Shown here piece by piece: positions 37,426 to 47,256 of a stretch of DNA of 64,000 bases. Position 1 is the first letter of the stretch, and the number at the start of each line of letters is the position of its first letter. The notes below the pieces were generated by a model that saw only the letters and a program-made list of their open reading frames with translations, was not told where the DNA came from and did no database searches. The position numbers were made by a program, and so were the translations under genes. The DNA is from Cyclobacterium qasimii M12-11B (GTDB taxonomy: Bacteria; Bacteroidota; Bacteroidia; Cytophagales; Cyclobacteriaceae): contig NZ_ATNM01000197.1 of the NCBI RefSeq assembly GCF_000427295.1, positions 62,001-126,000 of the forward strand. Reading direction: 5' to 3'.

Positions 37426-40400
37426 TTATTGATTCTCAGTTGGTGTACTTTTGCCAAACCCTTTTGCCAAAATGCTGTAAATAGTCCCCGAAACTCCAAG
37501 GAAACCAGTAATATAAGCCGAGGTCTCATTTAGAATATTAGGGTCATAGAAACTGATCAATGCAATGCAAATTAAAACAAAACTGAAGACCGCTGCTTGA
37601 ATCATTCTCGCATTTCCGGACTTACTTTCATCTTGCTTAAATCGGGCAACTTCTTCATCACTTATATAGACGCAAACAAAGTTCCTAAAACTATCAGAAA
37701 ACAAAACCAAACTGTCCATAGCCGGATTCATCTTTACCAACCCTTTTTGGATTAAAGCTGTCATTGTCTCTTTATTGAAAAAATTAATGAACCCCTCCTT
37801 GGCATAGTTATACACCATTTTCTTTTCCTTTAGACTTAACTCTGCCCAAATGTTCATATAGTAAGCTTTGTTGTAGCGCTGTATAGACAATACGCATTTC
37901 TCGTATCTCTCTTGGGACAAAGGCATGTCAAGCTTGTCTCTTGAAATCTCCTCGGTAATAAGGGAAGCGATAGCTTTGCCATTGGGACCATATTCAATTT
38001 CGCCTGCTAGACCATGTGTTTTTTCATCATTAAACAATTGACTCTTCATTCTTAGATCATAATTAATTTTAGCCTCCTCATCGCTGAATTTTGACCCATC
38101 ACCAAAATAAGGAAGGGTGATTTTCTGGTTTTCAAAGTCTATAGGAACATATTGAAAAAGATATTCTGAAAAGATCTCGGTAATCAACAGCCTCGATTGT
38201 TTGGGCATATTGCTTGGTAATATCTCCTGAAGCGGCCTTCCAGAGGTGACAAATAACTTTACACTTTCCTTGCAATACTTCTTTTGAAAAGCCACCATGG
38301 TATTCAAAAGCATCTCAACATCTCCCAGACAGTGGAAATTTTCAAGGATTACTCCTTTGTGTGCTGGTTTCAATTCTGGCATGTCCAACTCATTCCCGCT
38401 GAATAATCTTACCGTCAGCACCTCTTCGGATTCAAATCCAAACTGTTTTAATATCCACTCCTTGGACTTGGACGCATCTACACCTATAACGAAACTATTT
38501 TTTTGCTTATCAGTATCCTTAGGCAATAGTCCAAAAGCGTTTGTAAAATGATAATCGATGAGGTAAATTTTATTCCCCAAAACCATTATCATTTTAAATA
38601 GCCAAATGAGTATCACCAGTAGAACCAATAAGAAAAATAAATTTGATCGAATGGTATCCCAAAGCCCAATACCTTTACTCAGTTTCCCAAAGGTTATCCC
38701 AGGTGTGGTATTAAAGGCTTCAATTAATGCTTGCTGAGGAGCTGCGATAAAATTGGTGATCAATTCATCATCTTGATTTGAAAATCTTCCAAAATTATTT
38801 CTTCTGAATTCTTCATGAATCTTGATCAAACTCATGTATCCCTCTGGCAAAAATTTAACTTGCTCTTCGTCCTCAATATCGCCTTTGCTTACATATTCCC
38901 AAATGATTTTCTCCTGATTAAAAATTTGTCGGTGAATGAAATAACCGGGCAAAAACCCAACAATCATCAACCATAAAAGAAGGTTGATAGCAAAAACCCG
39001 TTTATCTACAGCTGAACCTGTTAATTTGGTCCAAAAATCAGTAAACCTTCGGTGCATTTTAAATAGCATCTTTGTTTTGTTCCATTTGCTAAAGCGAACG
39101 GTAGGAAATTTTTGTGTCTGGTAGAGGTAAAAACACAGTATCTGCATGCCTGCGATCATCAATAAAATGAAAAGGGTAAATATAAAATACATCGTTCCAC
39201 TATGGCTTAAGAAAGAAAGGTAACCTAGTAGAAAGGCCATTATAACCCATAGCAGGATCACCATTACTAAAAAAGCATTGATGTTTTTCTTTGCTTTATC
39301 CTTCCCAACTGTAGCCAAAAGCAGAAAATTACATGTCCCTGACTGAATGGCAAAAAGGGAGGACCAGAGGAATATTTTGAATATGCTTAATGGTAGAAAA
39401 AGGTAAATAATAAGAAAGAGAAATATATCAAGTAAAAGAATACTATTGAGCCATAGAAATCTCAATCTCTTTCTAGGAGATGGGCTATACCAGGCAAATG
39501 AAAAGTCTTCAAAGGCAAGGTAAATACTTGATTTACGTGTAACCAGCGTCAATAATCCCAATAATGATAAAATCATTAAGTAGGGACCAAAAACAGCTAT
39601 CCCTTCGAGGGAAGCCAGTGAATGCAAAGCATGTTGCAGGTTCGTGTCTTCCAGGTAAAGCACCCAGTTTTCTGAGACAAACGAATCGGAGGAGATAGGG
39701 CTTAATAAAGCTTGGTACTCATGTCCATTTACATAAATGGGGGTTTTCCAGACCTTATCATCACCTGCATTTTTATTGTTGGCAATTAAGGTTCGGATTT
39801 CATGCCATTTTTCCTCACCTATACCCTGATTAAGGTTATCAATGGGAATGTTAACTTTTTCACTAATAAGTAAAACCTTGCCATCCGGTTTGAAGACGAA
39901 AAATCGATGATGCTTGCTAATCTTAGGCACTAGTGAATCCAAATGAAAAGTCAAAGCATAACCCTGTTCTCCTTCTTTTTTGCTAATCACACCTTCAAGT
40001 TCTCCCGTAGACTTGGAGGAATGTGCGCTAATAAAATAGCCTTGCTCTGGATCTAAATTCCGAAGTTCTTTAACATAATCTCTATTTGCGATGGAAACAA
40101 AGGGGAAATTACCAAAATCAATAGGGCCTTCGAAAGAAGACATTTGTGGAATCAACATCTTTAGAATGTTCCCCTCTAAATCAAACTCCAAAAATTCGTT
40201 AACATCCTGCTCCTCATGGTGTGCATCCTCTGGCTGATTGGTATGGATCTGACCATCCTCAATTTCTTCTTTAAAAATTTCAAGCCCTTCTATTAACTGT
40301 TGAATTTCTGAATTGAAGGCATATTTTACGTTTTGGAGATTGTTTTCAGAGGTGTGCTCATTGTCATAATTCTGGAATAGGGAGAAGAAAAAGAAACCTA

Positions 40401-41388
40401 AAATCACCATCACCAAGATCAATGACAGGCCCAAACCCATCACTCTTTTCTTGGTCAGAACATCCCCATCCCCAAGATTAAAGATACTGATGACTGGAAT
40501 AGAGACAAAAATCAAGATCAAAAGCGTTAAAAAAGCACTTAGAACTTTGAAATTAATTTTAAGTGCTACACTTTCAAACCCTGACTTATCCTTGGCCCCT
40601 AGTAAATAAAAAACTTGATTTCCAATCACTGCTGGTGATAGAAAACCCTTGTATAGCTTCCCAGACACCTGTAGGTCTAACTCCCTTTCGCCAACAGTTT
40701 GCTCGTGACTTAAAGAATCTACATTCACTACGGGAAGACCTGCCAGGTCTCTAGGGTAAATGGCCGTCCCCGTTTGATCCAAAATAAAAAGCTTGTCGAA
40801 AAACAAACTTTGGACATTGCCCACCATTAAATCATTTACCGAAACCGAATGGTCTATTTCAAAAGCTCTTCCAGACAATGTATCCTGGGCAAGGGCATTG
40901 CCAAGTTCTTTCTTAATTTTTATTCTTAGCGAATCATAGTTTAAAACAGGTTGATCACCCATTTTAGTTTTATCATTAAGGAAAAACCTGAAACCTTTGA
41001 CATAAATCAGGTAAGAAGTGTCTCTTTGAATAAGTGAAATTCCATCCTCAGCAAACATCTGAGGCTCTGGCCTGAGATCATCCGTAAAGTTTTGAATTCT
41101 TTCAATGCCAAATTTTGGATTTCTATCAATCATATTTACCATACGAGAAGCGGCATCCTCCTCGGCTTCCATTCCCCAGGTATAAAAATTCCTTTTAAAA
41201 TACCCCTCTAATTGGACATGGTAATTGTAAAAGGAATCCAGGAAATTGTGCTTGGCTAAAAATATAGCTTTTATCCCCTGAGATTCAAGCTGACTTTGGT
41301 TGGTTTTGGAATGCTGGTAAAGATAGGCACCTATTAACAGCATGATACCAAAAATGAAGATCCAAATGCGTAGGTCCCTGAATTTCAT
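37426..41388 (-). CDS. 1320-residue membrane protein with extracytoplasmic sensor-like domains and a degenerate ATPase-like region
   Basis: I do not recognise a characterised family. The protein starts with a TM helix (residues 9-26), then an extracytoplasmic domain of about 250 residues of cache-like character, further TM helices (about 285-303 and 315-340), and a second extracytoplasmic domain (about 345-600). Many TM helices lie between about 600 and 785, then TMs near 820-840 and 915-940, and a cytoplasmic region from about 945. In that region IGVDASKS (968-974) sits where a P-loop would be, KGVILENFHCLGDVE (1011-1025) resembles Walker B, KLFVTSGRP (1044-1052) resembles sensor 1, and a winged-helix-like part follows (about 1180-1260). 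Two TM helices end the protein. The P-loop GK[ST] is missing, so ATP use is doubtful. It has its own promoter and palindrome. Confidence 0.75.
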   Translation of the reverse strand: MKFRDLRIWIFIFGIMLLIGAYLYQHSKTNQSQLESQGIKAIFLAKHNFLDSFYNYHVQLEGYFKRNFYTWGMEAEEDAASRMVNMIDRNPKFGIERIQNFTDDLRPEPQMFAEDGISLIQRDTSYLIYVKGFRFFLNDKTKMGDQPVLNYDSLRIKIKKELGNALAQDTLSGRAFEIDHSVSVNDLMVGNVQSLFFDKLFILDQTGTAIYPRDLAGLPVVNVDSLSHEQTVGERELDLQVSGKLYKGFLSPAVIGNQVFYLLGAKDKSGFESVALKINFKVLSAFLTLLILIFVSIPVISIFNLGDGDVLTKKRVMGLGLSLILVMVILGFFFFSLFQNYDNEHTSENNLQNVKYAFNSEIQQLIEGLEIFKEEIEDGQIHTNQPEDAHHEEQDVNEFLEFDLEGNILKMLIPQMSSFEGPIDFGNFPFVSIANRDYVKELRNLDPEQGYFISAHSSKSTGELEGVISKKEGEQGYALTFHLDSLVPKISKHHRFFVFKPDGKVLLISEKVNIPIDNLNQGIGEEKWHEIRTLIANNKNAGDDKVWKTPIYVNGHEYQALLSPISSDSFVSENWVLYLEDTNLQHALHSLASLEGIAVFGPYLMILSLLGLLTLVTRKSSIYLAFEDFSFAWYSPSPRKRLRFLWLNSILLLDIFLFLIIYLFLPLSIFKIFLWSSLFAIQSGTCNFLLLATVGKDKAKKNINAFLVMVILLWVIMAFLLGYLSFLSHSGTMYFIFTLFILLMIAGMQILCFYLYQTQKFPTVRFSKWNKTKMLFKMHRRFTDFWTKLTGSAVDKRVFAINLLLWLMIVGFLPGYFIHRQIFNQEKIIWEYVSKGDIEDEEQVKFLPEGYMSLIKIHEEFRRNNFGRFSNQDDELITNFIAAPQQALIEAFNTTPGITFGKLSKGIGLWDTIRSNLFFLLVLLVILIWLFKMIMVLGNKIYLIDYHFTNAFGLLPKDTDKQKNSFVIGVDASKSKEWILKQFGFESEEVLTVRLFSGNELDMPELKPAHKGVILENFHCLGDVEMLLNTMVAFQKKYCKESVKLFVTSGRPLQEILPSNMPKQSRLLITEIFSEYLFQYVPIDFENQKITLPYFGDGSKFSDEEAKINYDLRMKSQLFNDEKTHGLAGEIEYGPNGKAIASLITEEISRDKLDMPLSQERYEKCVLSIQRYNKAYYMNIWAELSLKEKKMVYNYAKEGFINFFNKETMTALIQKGLVKMNPAMDSLVLFSDSFRNFVCVYISDEEVARFKQDESKSGNARMIQAAVFSFVLICIALISFYDPNILNETSAYITGFLGVSGTIYSILAKGFGKSTPTENQ

Positions 41389-41393
41389 TAGGA

Positions 41394-41443
41394 AAGTAGT
41401 TGTTAAATTAATTCTAAAAGATTAACTAATTTAACAACTACTT
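41394..41443. repeat. 17-bp perfect inverted repeat in the leader of the 1320-residue protein gene
   Basis: Arms 41394-41410 and 41427-41443 are perfectly complementary (AAGTAGTTGTTAAATTA and its complement), with a 16-base loop. The repeat ends 5 bases before the ATG at 41388 and covers the predicted transcription start. It may be an operator or a 5' RNA hairpin that limits ribosome access. Confidence 0.75.
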
Positions 41444-41445
41444 CG

Positions 41446-41478
41446 CAAAAGTAAAAATTTTATTCTGCCTAAAACAAA
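41446..41478 (-). promoter_or_regulatory. candidate promoter of the 1320-residue protein gene
   Basis: On the minus strand TTTG (41475-41478) and TACTTTTG (41446-41453, TAnnTTTG) are 21 bp apart. The predicted start site is near 41439, at the beginning of the palindrome. Confidence 0.6.
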
Positions 41479-41555
41479 AATCAACAATCAAATTTTACAT
41501 AAGCTTGTTTTATCTGATGCAATATTTTGATTAACTAATCACCTGAGAAATATTT

Positions 41556-41741
41556 TCAATCATCAGATGGCACTTCTTTCTTTATCATCCAGGAAGGAGC
41601 AGTGGCAAACCACATAATCGTTCCCAAAAACATAAGTTGTTTACAGGTAGATGCCTCCATATGTTCCCCAAACACTAAAATGGCCGGTACAATACATAAA
41701 CCCAGGCCTATAAATGATATAATTTTCAATAATAGTTTCAT
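41556..41741 (-). CDS. small membrane protein coupled to NCS1 permease (unknown)
   Basis: This 61-residue protein has two hydrophobic helices (about residues 4-24 and 33-52) and a charged tail (KKEVPSDD). It is not a family I can name. Its ATG overlaps the stop of the NCS1 transporter by 4 bases (ATGA), which shows it is translated together with it and makes a role as accessory subunit or stabiliser likely. That role is inference. No cleavable signal peptide is clear; the first helix may be a signal anchor. Confidence 0.65.
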   Translation of the reverse strand: MKLLLKIISFIGLGLCIVPAILVFGEHMEASTCKQLMFLGTIMWFATAPSWMIKKEVPSDD

Positions 41742-43126
41742 TTCTTTTGAATCAATTTACTTGCCAAAACATATACTACAACAGCTATAAACCAGCCTGG
41801 AAGCCCAAGGAAGAAGATTTCAACGCCAAAAAGTTTGTTAATTAACACACACAAACTCAAGGTAATTACCCAAGTAATGGCTACGGCCCAATTAAGCTTT
41901 ACTCCCTTAACTTCTGCATAATTGGATTTTAGTCCTAGCTTTTCCAGTAAGTAAACATCAATAAAAATCACAGCGCCAACAGGCATTAGAATCAACCCAT
42001 ACAAGGCAACAAACTCCAGCAAACGCATGACCAAAGCTGGGAAACAAGCGGCAATTGTAGTAAATAGACCTACAAACAGGGTTACTTTCCATGTTTTCCA
42101 TTTTGGATTGATCGACTGTATCGCCAGGCCTGCTCTATAAAGTGTCGGGTTGGCGGTAGTCCAGCCAGCGATCACCACACAAATTGCTCCAGCAGCACCC
42201 ACTGCACTGTACGCAATCGGCCCAGGTGCAAAAGTGAGACTACCTTTAGATTCGATAAGGAATAGGGAATACAAAATACCCGAGGCTATCCAGGCAATAA
42301 AATGCCCTAAAAACACACCCGTTGCAGACGAAAACCCTTGCTCCCACTTCTTGGCATACCTCAGTAATGACAAATCAGCCATCCCTATGTGCATGGCCAT
42401 ATTACAAAACCAGGCAAAAAACATGATGTGCCAAAAACCAAATTTACTTTGTCCATCCAAAGGAACCCCTGTCCAGATCGTACTTTCTGCGACTGACCAA
42501 AATGATCCAATTTCGGTTACTCCAAGCCTTGGAAGGACAGCCAATGCTGCAGCAATAAATATCATGATCATCCAAGGGGAAGCGACCATAGCAAATTTGG
42601 AAACCTGATCAAAACCTAGCATAGCGATCAATGTGGTAATGGCTCCCACCACAAAGACGGTTATCACCCAGCCCATGCTGTTGGGATAAACATCCGTCAA
42701 CTGTGGCATGGCCATGTCAAAAGGTATTCCTACCGCCGTAGCCGCTACAGCAATCATAGAACCTGCCAGAAAACAGAAAAGGCCTGCATTGACAAGGTTA
42801 TATATTAACGTGAATTTTTTACCAGCAATTTTCTCCAATAAATAATAAAGGGTTACCCTTGTTTTGACAGCGATTTTTGCCGTCAGAAAAGCCCAGCTTA
42901 ATACTGCCAGGATATTGCCTATCAATAGTCCTGTCACTAAATCAATTGCACTTGCTCCGTGGGCTACAAACAATGGCCCAATTACAAATTCAGTACCCGC
43001 TGTATGTTCACCTGCATAGGTGCCTAAAAAACTTCTCCAACCTTTCAGTTTGTTATTGGGAATGGGTTGTTGTTCATACTCATTGACCGCATTGAGGCGA
43101 TCTACCAAACTTTTGCTTTTTTCCAT
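41738..43126 (-). CDS. NCS1 / purine-cytosine permease-like transporter
   Basis: This 462-residue transporter has about 12 TM helices. The N-terminal AGEHTAGTEFVIGPLFVAHGASAIDLVTGLLIGNIL corresponds to the TM1-TM3 region of nucleobase:cation symporter-1 proteins, with a LeuT-like fold. NCS1 proteins import nucleobases, allantoin, hydantoins or vitamins with sodium or protons. Here it lies in a cluster with GntR regulator, GH106 rhamnosidase and RhaM, which suggests the real substrate might be rhamnose-related; this is inference. It is followed by a 61-residue protein at a 4-base overlap. It begins 123 bases after the GntR gene. Confidence 0.85.
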   Translation of the reverse strand: MEKSKSLVDRLNAVNEYEQQPIPNNKLKGWRSFLGTYAGEHTAGTEFVIGPLFVAHGASAIDLVTGLLIGNILAVLSWAFLTAKIAVKTRVTLYYLLEKIAGKKFTLIYNLVNAGLFCFLAGSMIAVAATAVGIPFDMAMPQLTDVYPNSMGWVITVFVVGAITTLIAMLGFDQVSKFAMVASPWMIMIFIAAALAVLPRLGVTEIGSFWSVAESTIWTGVPLDGQSKFGFWHIMFFAWFCNMAMHIGMADLSLLRYAKKWEQGFSSATGVFLGHFIAWIASGILYSLFLIESKGSLTFAPGPIAYSAVGAAGAICVVIAGWTTANPTLYRAGLAIQSINPKWKTWKVTLFVGLFTTIAACFPALVMRLLEFVALYGLILMPVGAVIFIDVYLLEKLGLKSNYAEVKGVKLNWAVAITWVITLSLCVLINKLFGVEIFFLGLPGWFIAVVVYVLASKLIQKK

Positions 43127-43249
43127 AGAAATAGGTAATCAAATAACCTCCATTGATTTTCAGTTCAATGGGGTTTAAACAGTACTAAATGAAATTTTAT
43201 TGAAGTATTAAGAAAATTGGGCAACACAATCAGTATCAATTTAAACTGA

Positions 43250-44299
43250 CTAAATAGACCCTCTATTGATGAATTTGAAAACATTTTTGACGGACTCTTT
43301 TTTGTTCTTTTTGATCATATAAGCCGCAGTCTCTCCCATTAATTTGAAATCAGTAGAAATTACCGTTATGCCCAAAAGTTCTTTTAGAGGGGTGTCATTG
43401 TAGGATATAATCCCGATCTCCTTCCCAGGTTCAAAATTCTGCTCTCTAACCTGTTTCACCAAATTAACCAAGTCATTTTCTTCAATCACGATAAATGCAT
43501 CCTTGGGACGTAGCTCCATTTCCGGATAAACTTTATCCAATATTTCGTGGTCAAAATCAAAATCACTGCAGAATTGCTGAAAGCCTTTCAGAATCTCTTT
43601 TGGATAAGGGTACAGGATATCTGTAGGATACACCAGCATTAATTTATCGTATTGTTGAAGCTGAAAAATGCCTTCAATCAATGCGTTGTAAATGTCATCT
43701 TTAAAGTCCTGAAAAATAGACGCAACTTTTTCCCCTAATTCGGGAATCTGATTGTCCATTATGATTAATTTATCGGAGGGAATTTCTTTCACACATTCCA
43801 TTACTTCCTCATCGAAATTATAATGGCCGTTATCTCCATCTTTAAAATGAGGCATAAGCACATAATAGTCGTAGGCCCCTATATTCTCGGTGAGAATGTT
43901 CTTAAGCAATTTTGGATCGCAATGGTAAATATTAAGATCCACATGGGCATCGGTCCCCAGACTATCTATAAAAGAGTTGTATGTTTTTAGCTTGTAGTTG
44001 CTCAGCTTATTCAAAAGATAAAGGACCCTTACCTTTGAGGTAGAAATATTCTTGGCTACATAATAACCTTTTCCTTTTACAGAGAGAATAATTTTTTTAG
44101 CCTTCAACTGATTGTAGGCTTTCTCTACCGTATCTCTTGACAAATAATGTTCTTCGCTGATTTCATTTATTGATGGTATTTTATCCCCTACCAAAAGTGA
44201 GCTACTTTCGATATCTTCAATGATAGAATTTACTATTTGCTGGTATTTGGGAATTCTGGAATTTTCATCAAGACGGATCAGAGGCTTCACTTCAATCAT
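43250..44299 (-). CDS. GntR family transcriptional regulator with LacI-type sugar-binding domain
   Basis: This 349-residue protein joins an N-terminal GntR winged helix-turn-helix (residues 12-80; IPKYQQIVNSIIEDIESSSL, GDKIPSINEISEEHYLSRDTVEKAYNQL, GKGYYVAK) to a C-terminal periplasmic-binding-like effector domain (about 88-340). The arrangement is that of the AraR/FucR-type sugar regulators of Bacteroidota. In this cluster the likely effector is rhamnose or a rhamnose metabolite; that is inferred from the context. It would act as repressor of the flanking genes on the same strand, 110 bp after the GH106 gene and 123 bp before the permease gene. No operator could be assigned with confidence. 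Confidence 0.9.
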   Translation of the reverse strand: MIEVKPLIRLDENSRIPKYQQIVNSIIEDIESSSLLVGDKIPSINEISEEHYLSRDTVEKAYNQLKAKKIILSVKGKGYYVAKNISTSKVRVLYLLNKLSNYKLKTYNSFIDSLGTDAHVDLNIYHCDPKLLKNILTENIGAYDYYVLMPHFKDGDNGHYNFDEEVMECVKEIPSDKLIIMDNQIPELGEKVASIFQDFKDDIYNALIEGIFQLQQYDKLMLVYPTDILYPYPKEILKGFQQFCSDFDFDHEILDKVYPEMELRPKDAFIVIEENDLVNLVKQVREQNFEPGKEIGIISYNDTPLKELLGITVISTDFKLMGETAAYMIKKNKKESVKNVFKFINRGSI

Positions 44300-44409
44300 G
44301 GGTCAGGTTATTTTGGCTTTTATTAAAAATCCGCAAAGGAGGTGGTCTTTAAATTTAATAAATAAAGTTAAATACTCTCCTTTTCAAGTAACAATTTAAT
44401 TAAAACATG

Positions 44410-47232
44410 TTATAAATCATGCACTTCAATATTGACTGGCCCTGCCAAACCAGAAGGCATAACTTCCCAATCTGATGCATCAAATGGCTTATAATCGATA
44501 TTCACAAAGTTGATTTCATGATAATTTCTCCAGAGGATTTCATTTTTATCCATGTACCTGACATGGTTGGCCATAAGGTTTGCAACTTCCACCCTAAGGG
44601 TATTTTTACCTTTTTTCACGAAGTCACTTATATCCAATCGGAAGGGAATACTAAAAGCATACCCTACTTCCTTGTCATTTACCCAAACTTTAGCACTTTC
44701 TAACACCTCCCCAAGGTTCAATACGTACTTCGCTTTATCATTAAGGCTACCAAGCTCGAAAGAACTTTCATACATGGCCTGTCCTGAGAAATCTTCAATG
44801 TCTTCTCCTTTCAGGGAAGTCCAAGGCTGCAGATTTTCCAAAACCTGACCTGAAGGAAGTGCTGGTCCTCCTTTTGTAAAGGTTAATTTCCAAGTGTTGC
44901 TAACATCAATAATCTCTGGATCTGGAACTTCATACTTCCAGGGCGCCAAACCTTTCGGCAGCTCATTTAAGACATGAACAATGACGGATTGTCCCGGCAA
45001 AAGCGAAATGGCAACCTTTGTGCTCCCTGAACCGGTATTTACCTTTGCCAAGCCGATTGTTCCCTGCTCAGGATCCATCAATATTGCGGCTTTACCTTCT
45101 GTTTCAAAAGAAACCATTTCACTAATTTTATTAGCGGTATGATTGACCAGGTAATAGTACTTTTGCTCGCCCACCCTTCTCCTGATATACTTCAATCCCA
45201 AATCTGTGAGTTTTTCTCTTTCAATGCCAAACGACCCTAAGGCTGATGGGAGTTCTTTCGATACCAATATTTTTCCTTTCCCAAAATCAGCACCACTTCC
45301 TTGTGCGTTGGGTTTTAGGGGTATACTTTGCCACATACTATCCAAGGTAACCTTCCTTCCGTCATGGTCTTTAAAACCAGGAACATCAGCAGGCTTATCC
45401 TGAAAAACAATATGGGCGCCCTCTTTGGCCAAGGCTATCAATTGCTTAAGTGTGGCCACAGGCATATAAGCCGTCTTGGGAACTACTATCGCAGCAGACC
45501 TGAATTTACCATCTGCTCCAATAAGAACATGGTCCTTTACCTCCAAAGTATTCAACAGGGCATCAGAGACAAAGTCCAGTCCATAACCTATCTCCATGAG
45601 CTTTTTTGATTCCTTGTAAAAAGATGTAGGGTGAAGCCATTCATCAATTCCGTGTACCGTAAGCGTCTTCCCTAAACCTTCAGGGTCGGCCCACACATCA
45701 TACACAGGCCAATACATCAGCAGTTCATTGTCTGGCATTCCTGATTGCAAAATAGACTGTACCCTTTGCACATAACCATTGAATCCTTTAAGGTGAGGCC
45801 ATAAGCTATTGTGCGTATTTAAATTAAGAGAAGCATAAAAAAGCCACCCAGGAAATTCCACCTCTTGAGGTGAATAGGTTATTCCATGGTAAAACATGTG
45901 GTTTATGCCCGCAAGAAATGCTTGCTCCAACTCAGGTTTAGCTTGTGAAAAAGAGGATTTGAAATGTTCTCCAAGCCAGGTAAATGTTTCAGTAGAAGCC
46001 AAATTATTCCCTGTAAGGTGAGCTGCTGAAGAAGCAAACTTTAGCATGATGGGGTCAGGATCCACATTCCTTATGTCTGAACTATCTCTACGAATTCCTG
46101 GTATAGGAAAATAGCTGGAACCAAATGTTTCTCCTTCAGGTATAGAAACTGCCGCATATAGATCCAACAAGTTTCCTGGAGAACCATGCGCCTGATTCTT
46201 GGTAAGTTTTTGATGTCCTTTTGCCCAAGAGGACCATTGATGGGTAAAGTTTTCTAGCAGCATATCGCTTATGGTCTCTCTGTAATCAGACTTCAAACGA
46301 CGACCCTCCTCACCTGGGTTTTCGGCGGTAAGTTGAGCTAGATGATTCCTAATATCATAACCCCTTTTGGATTGAAAATAATTAAAATAATCACCAGTAA
46401 AATCGGCGCCATACACTTCAAAGCTATCGTTATAAAAAGCCCTGATCCCAGGGAAATCCCCTCTAAAAGCACTATCAAAATGGTCGAGGTATTGTTTAAC
46501 CGCAATTTCAGAAAAGTGATCCAGGGTAAACCCTTTTCCACCTGGTGCTGCTCTTTTTACTTTTTGCCCAGTCTGTATTTCGAAAACAGCAATTAACGTC
46601 CAGTCTCCCTCTCCATTCCAATTTAAACCACCATCAACAGCGACCCTGTCCGTCAGGTTTTTCGGTGATTCTGAATCCTTATAGGCCATTAAGGTATGAA
46701 GGTAATGGGATTTCCCATTGGTATTTTTCTCTTCAATCTTTATAGGCCGATCCAACCCTTTATCTTGGGAATAACGATAATGCTGAATACGCATTTTTTT
46801 TGCAGCCATCTCAGGAGTGACCATTTCCCCTCCAAAAGGCCAGCCTGTACCTTGGGTCAAATCTATCTGCATTCCTAGGCTATCAGCAATGCTGATGCTG
46901 TGCTGTAGCATGGCAATCCATTCTGGAGAAAGGTAATCCAAAAAGGTATTTTCAAACCCTTTTGCGCCATAAATAGGTGCTATTTCCAAGCCACCTATTC
47001 CAGCTTCACTGTATTCATGCATTAAATAGGAAAGGTTATCCTTATCCACTGCACTCCCCATCCACCACCATCTTGCCCATGGCCTGGATTCCGAAGTTGG
47101 CTCTGGCCATTGGCCAATTTTCAACTTGCTATTTGCTGAGGATTTATTATCGCAACCAGTTAAGAAGGCCATTAGCAAAAATGCTATGGATACCAACAGA
47201 CTACTTAAGACTCTTTCATTTCTGACGAGCAT
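44410..47232 (-). CDS. glycoside hydrolase family 106-like lipoprotein, probable alpha-L-rhamnosidase
   Basis: The 940-residue protein has a lipoprotein signal (FLTGC, Cys27). The mature N-terminus has the GH106 signature RPWARWWWMGSAVDKDNLSYLMHEYSEAGIGGLEIAP, and a (beta/alpha)8-type domain follows. C-terminal beta-sandwich modules include VWVNDKEVGYAFSIPFRLDISDFVKKGKNTLRVEVANL (about residues 850-890). GH106 enzymes remove terminal L-rhamnose from glycans by an inverting mechanism. Rhamnose release fits the RhaM gene 24 bp upstream in the same direction. Substrate (plant, algal or self glycan) is unknown. Its position on the outer membrane or in the periplasm is expected. Confidence 0.87.
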   Translation of the reverse strand: MLVRNERVLSSLLVSIAFLLMAFLTGCDNKSSANSKLKIGQWPEPTSESRPWARWWWMGSAVDKDNLSYLMHEYSEAGIGGLEIAPIYGAKGFENTFLDYLSPEWIAMLQHSISIADSLGMQIDLTQGTGWPFGGEMVTPEMAAKKMRIQHYRYSQDKGLDRPIKIEEKNTNGKSHYLHTLMAYKDSESPKNLTDRVAVDGGLNWNGEGDWTLIAVFEIQTGQKVKRAAPGGKGFTLDHFSEIAVKQYLDHFDSAFRGDFPGIRAFYNDSFEVYGADFTGDYFNYFQSKRGYDIRNHLAQLTAENPGEEGRRLKSDYRETISDMLLENFTHQWSSWAKGHQKLTKNQAHGSPGNLLDLYAAVSIPEGETFGSSYFPIPGIRRDSSDIRNVDPDPIMLKFASSAAHLTGNNLASTETFTWLGEHFKSSFSQAKPELEQAFLAGINHMFYHGITYSPQEVEFPGWLFYASLNLNTHNSLWPHLKGFNGYVQRVQSILQSGMPDNELLMYWPVYDVWADPEGLGKTLTVHGIDEWLHPTSFYKESKKLMEIGYGLDFVSDALLNTLEVKDHVLIGADGKFRSAAIVVPKTAYMPVATLKQLIALAKEGAHIVFQDKPADVPGFKDHDGRKVTLDSMWQSIPLKPNAQGSGADFGKGKILVSKELPSALGSFGIEREKLTDLGLKYIRRRVGEQKYYYLVNHTANKISEMVSFETEGKAAILMDPEQGTIGLAKVNTGSGSTKVAISLLPGQSVIVHVLNELPKGLAPWKYEVPDPEIIDVSNTWKLTFTKGGPALPSGQVLENLQPWTSLKGEDIEDFSGQAMYESSFELGSLNDKAKYVLNLGEVLESAKVWVNDKEVGYAFSIPFRLDISDFVKKGKNTLRVEVANLMANHVRYMDKNEILWRNYHEINFVNIDYKPFDASDWEVMPSGLAGPVNIEVHDL

Positions 47233-47256
47233 TTTTTTGTTGTTTTAAGATAGACT

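Noticed and set aside
43133-43149. Imperfect palindrome AGGTAATCAAATAACCT upstream of the NCS1 gene, and AGGTTATTTTG near the GntR start
   Set aside because: The shared 9-mer is suggestive of a GntR operator, but the symmetry is imperfect and one copy lies at the start codon. Too weak to call.
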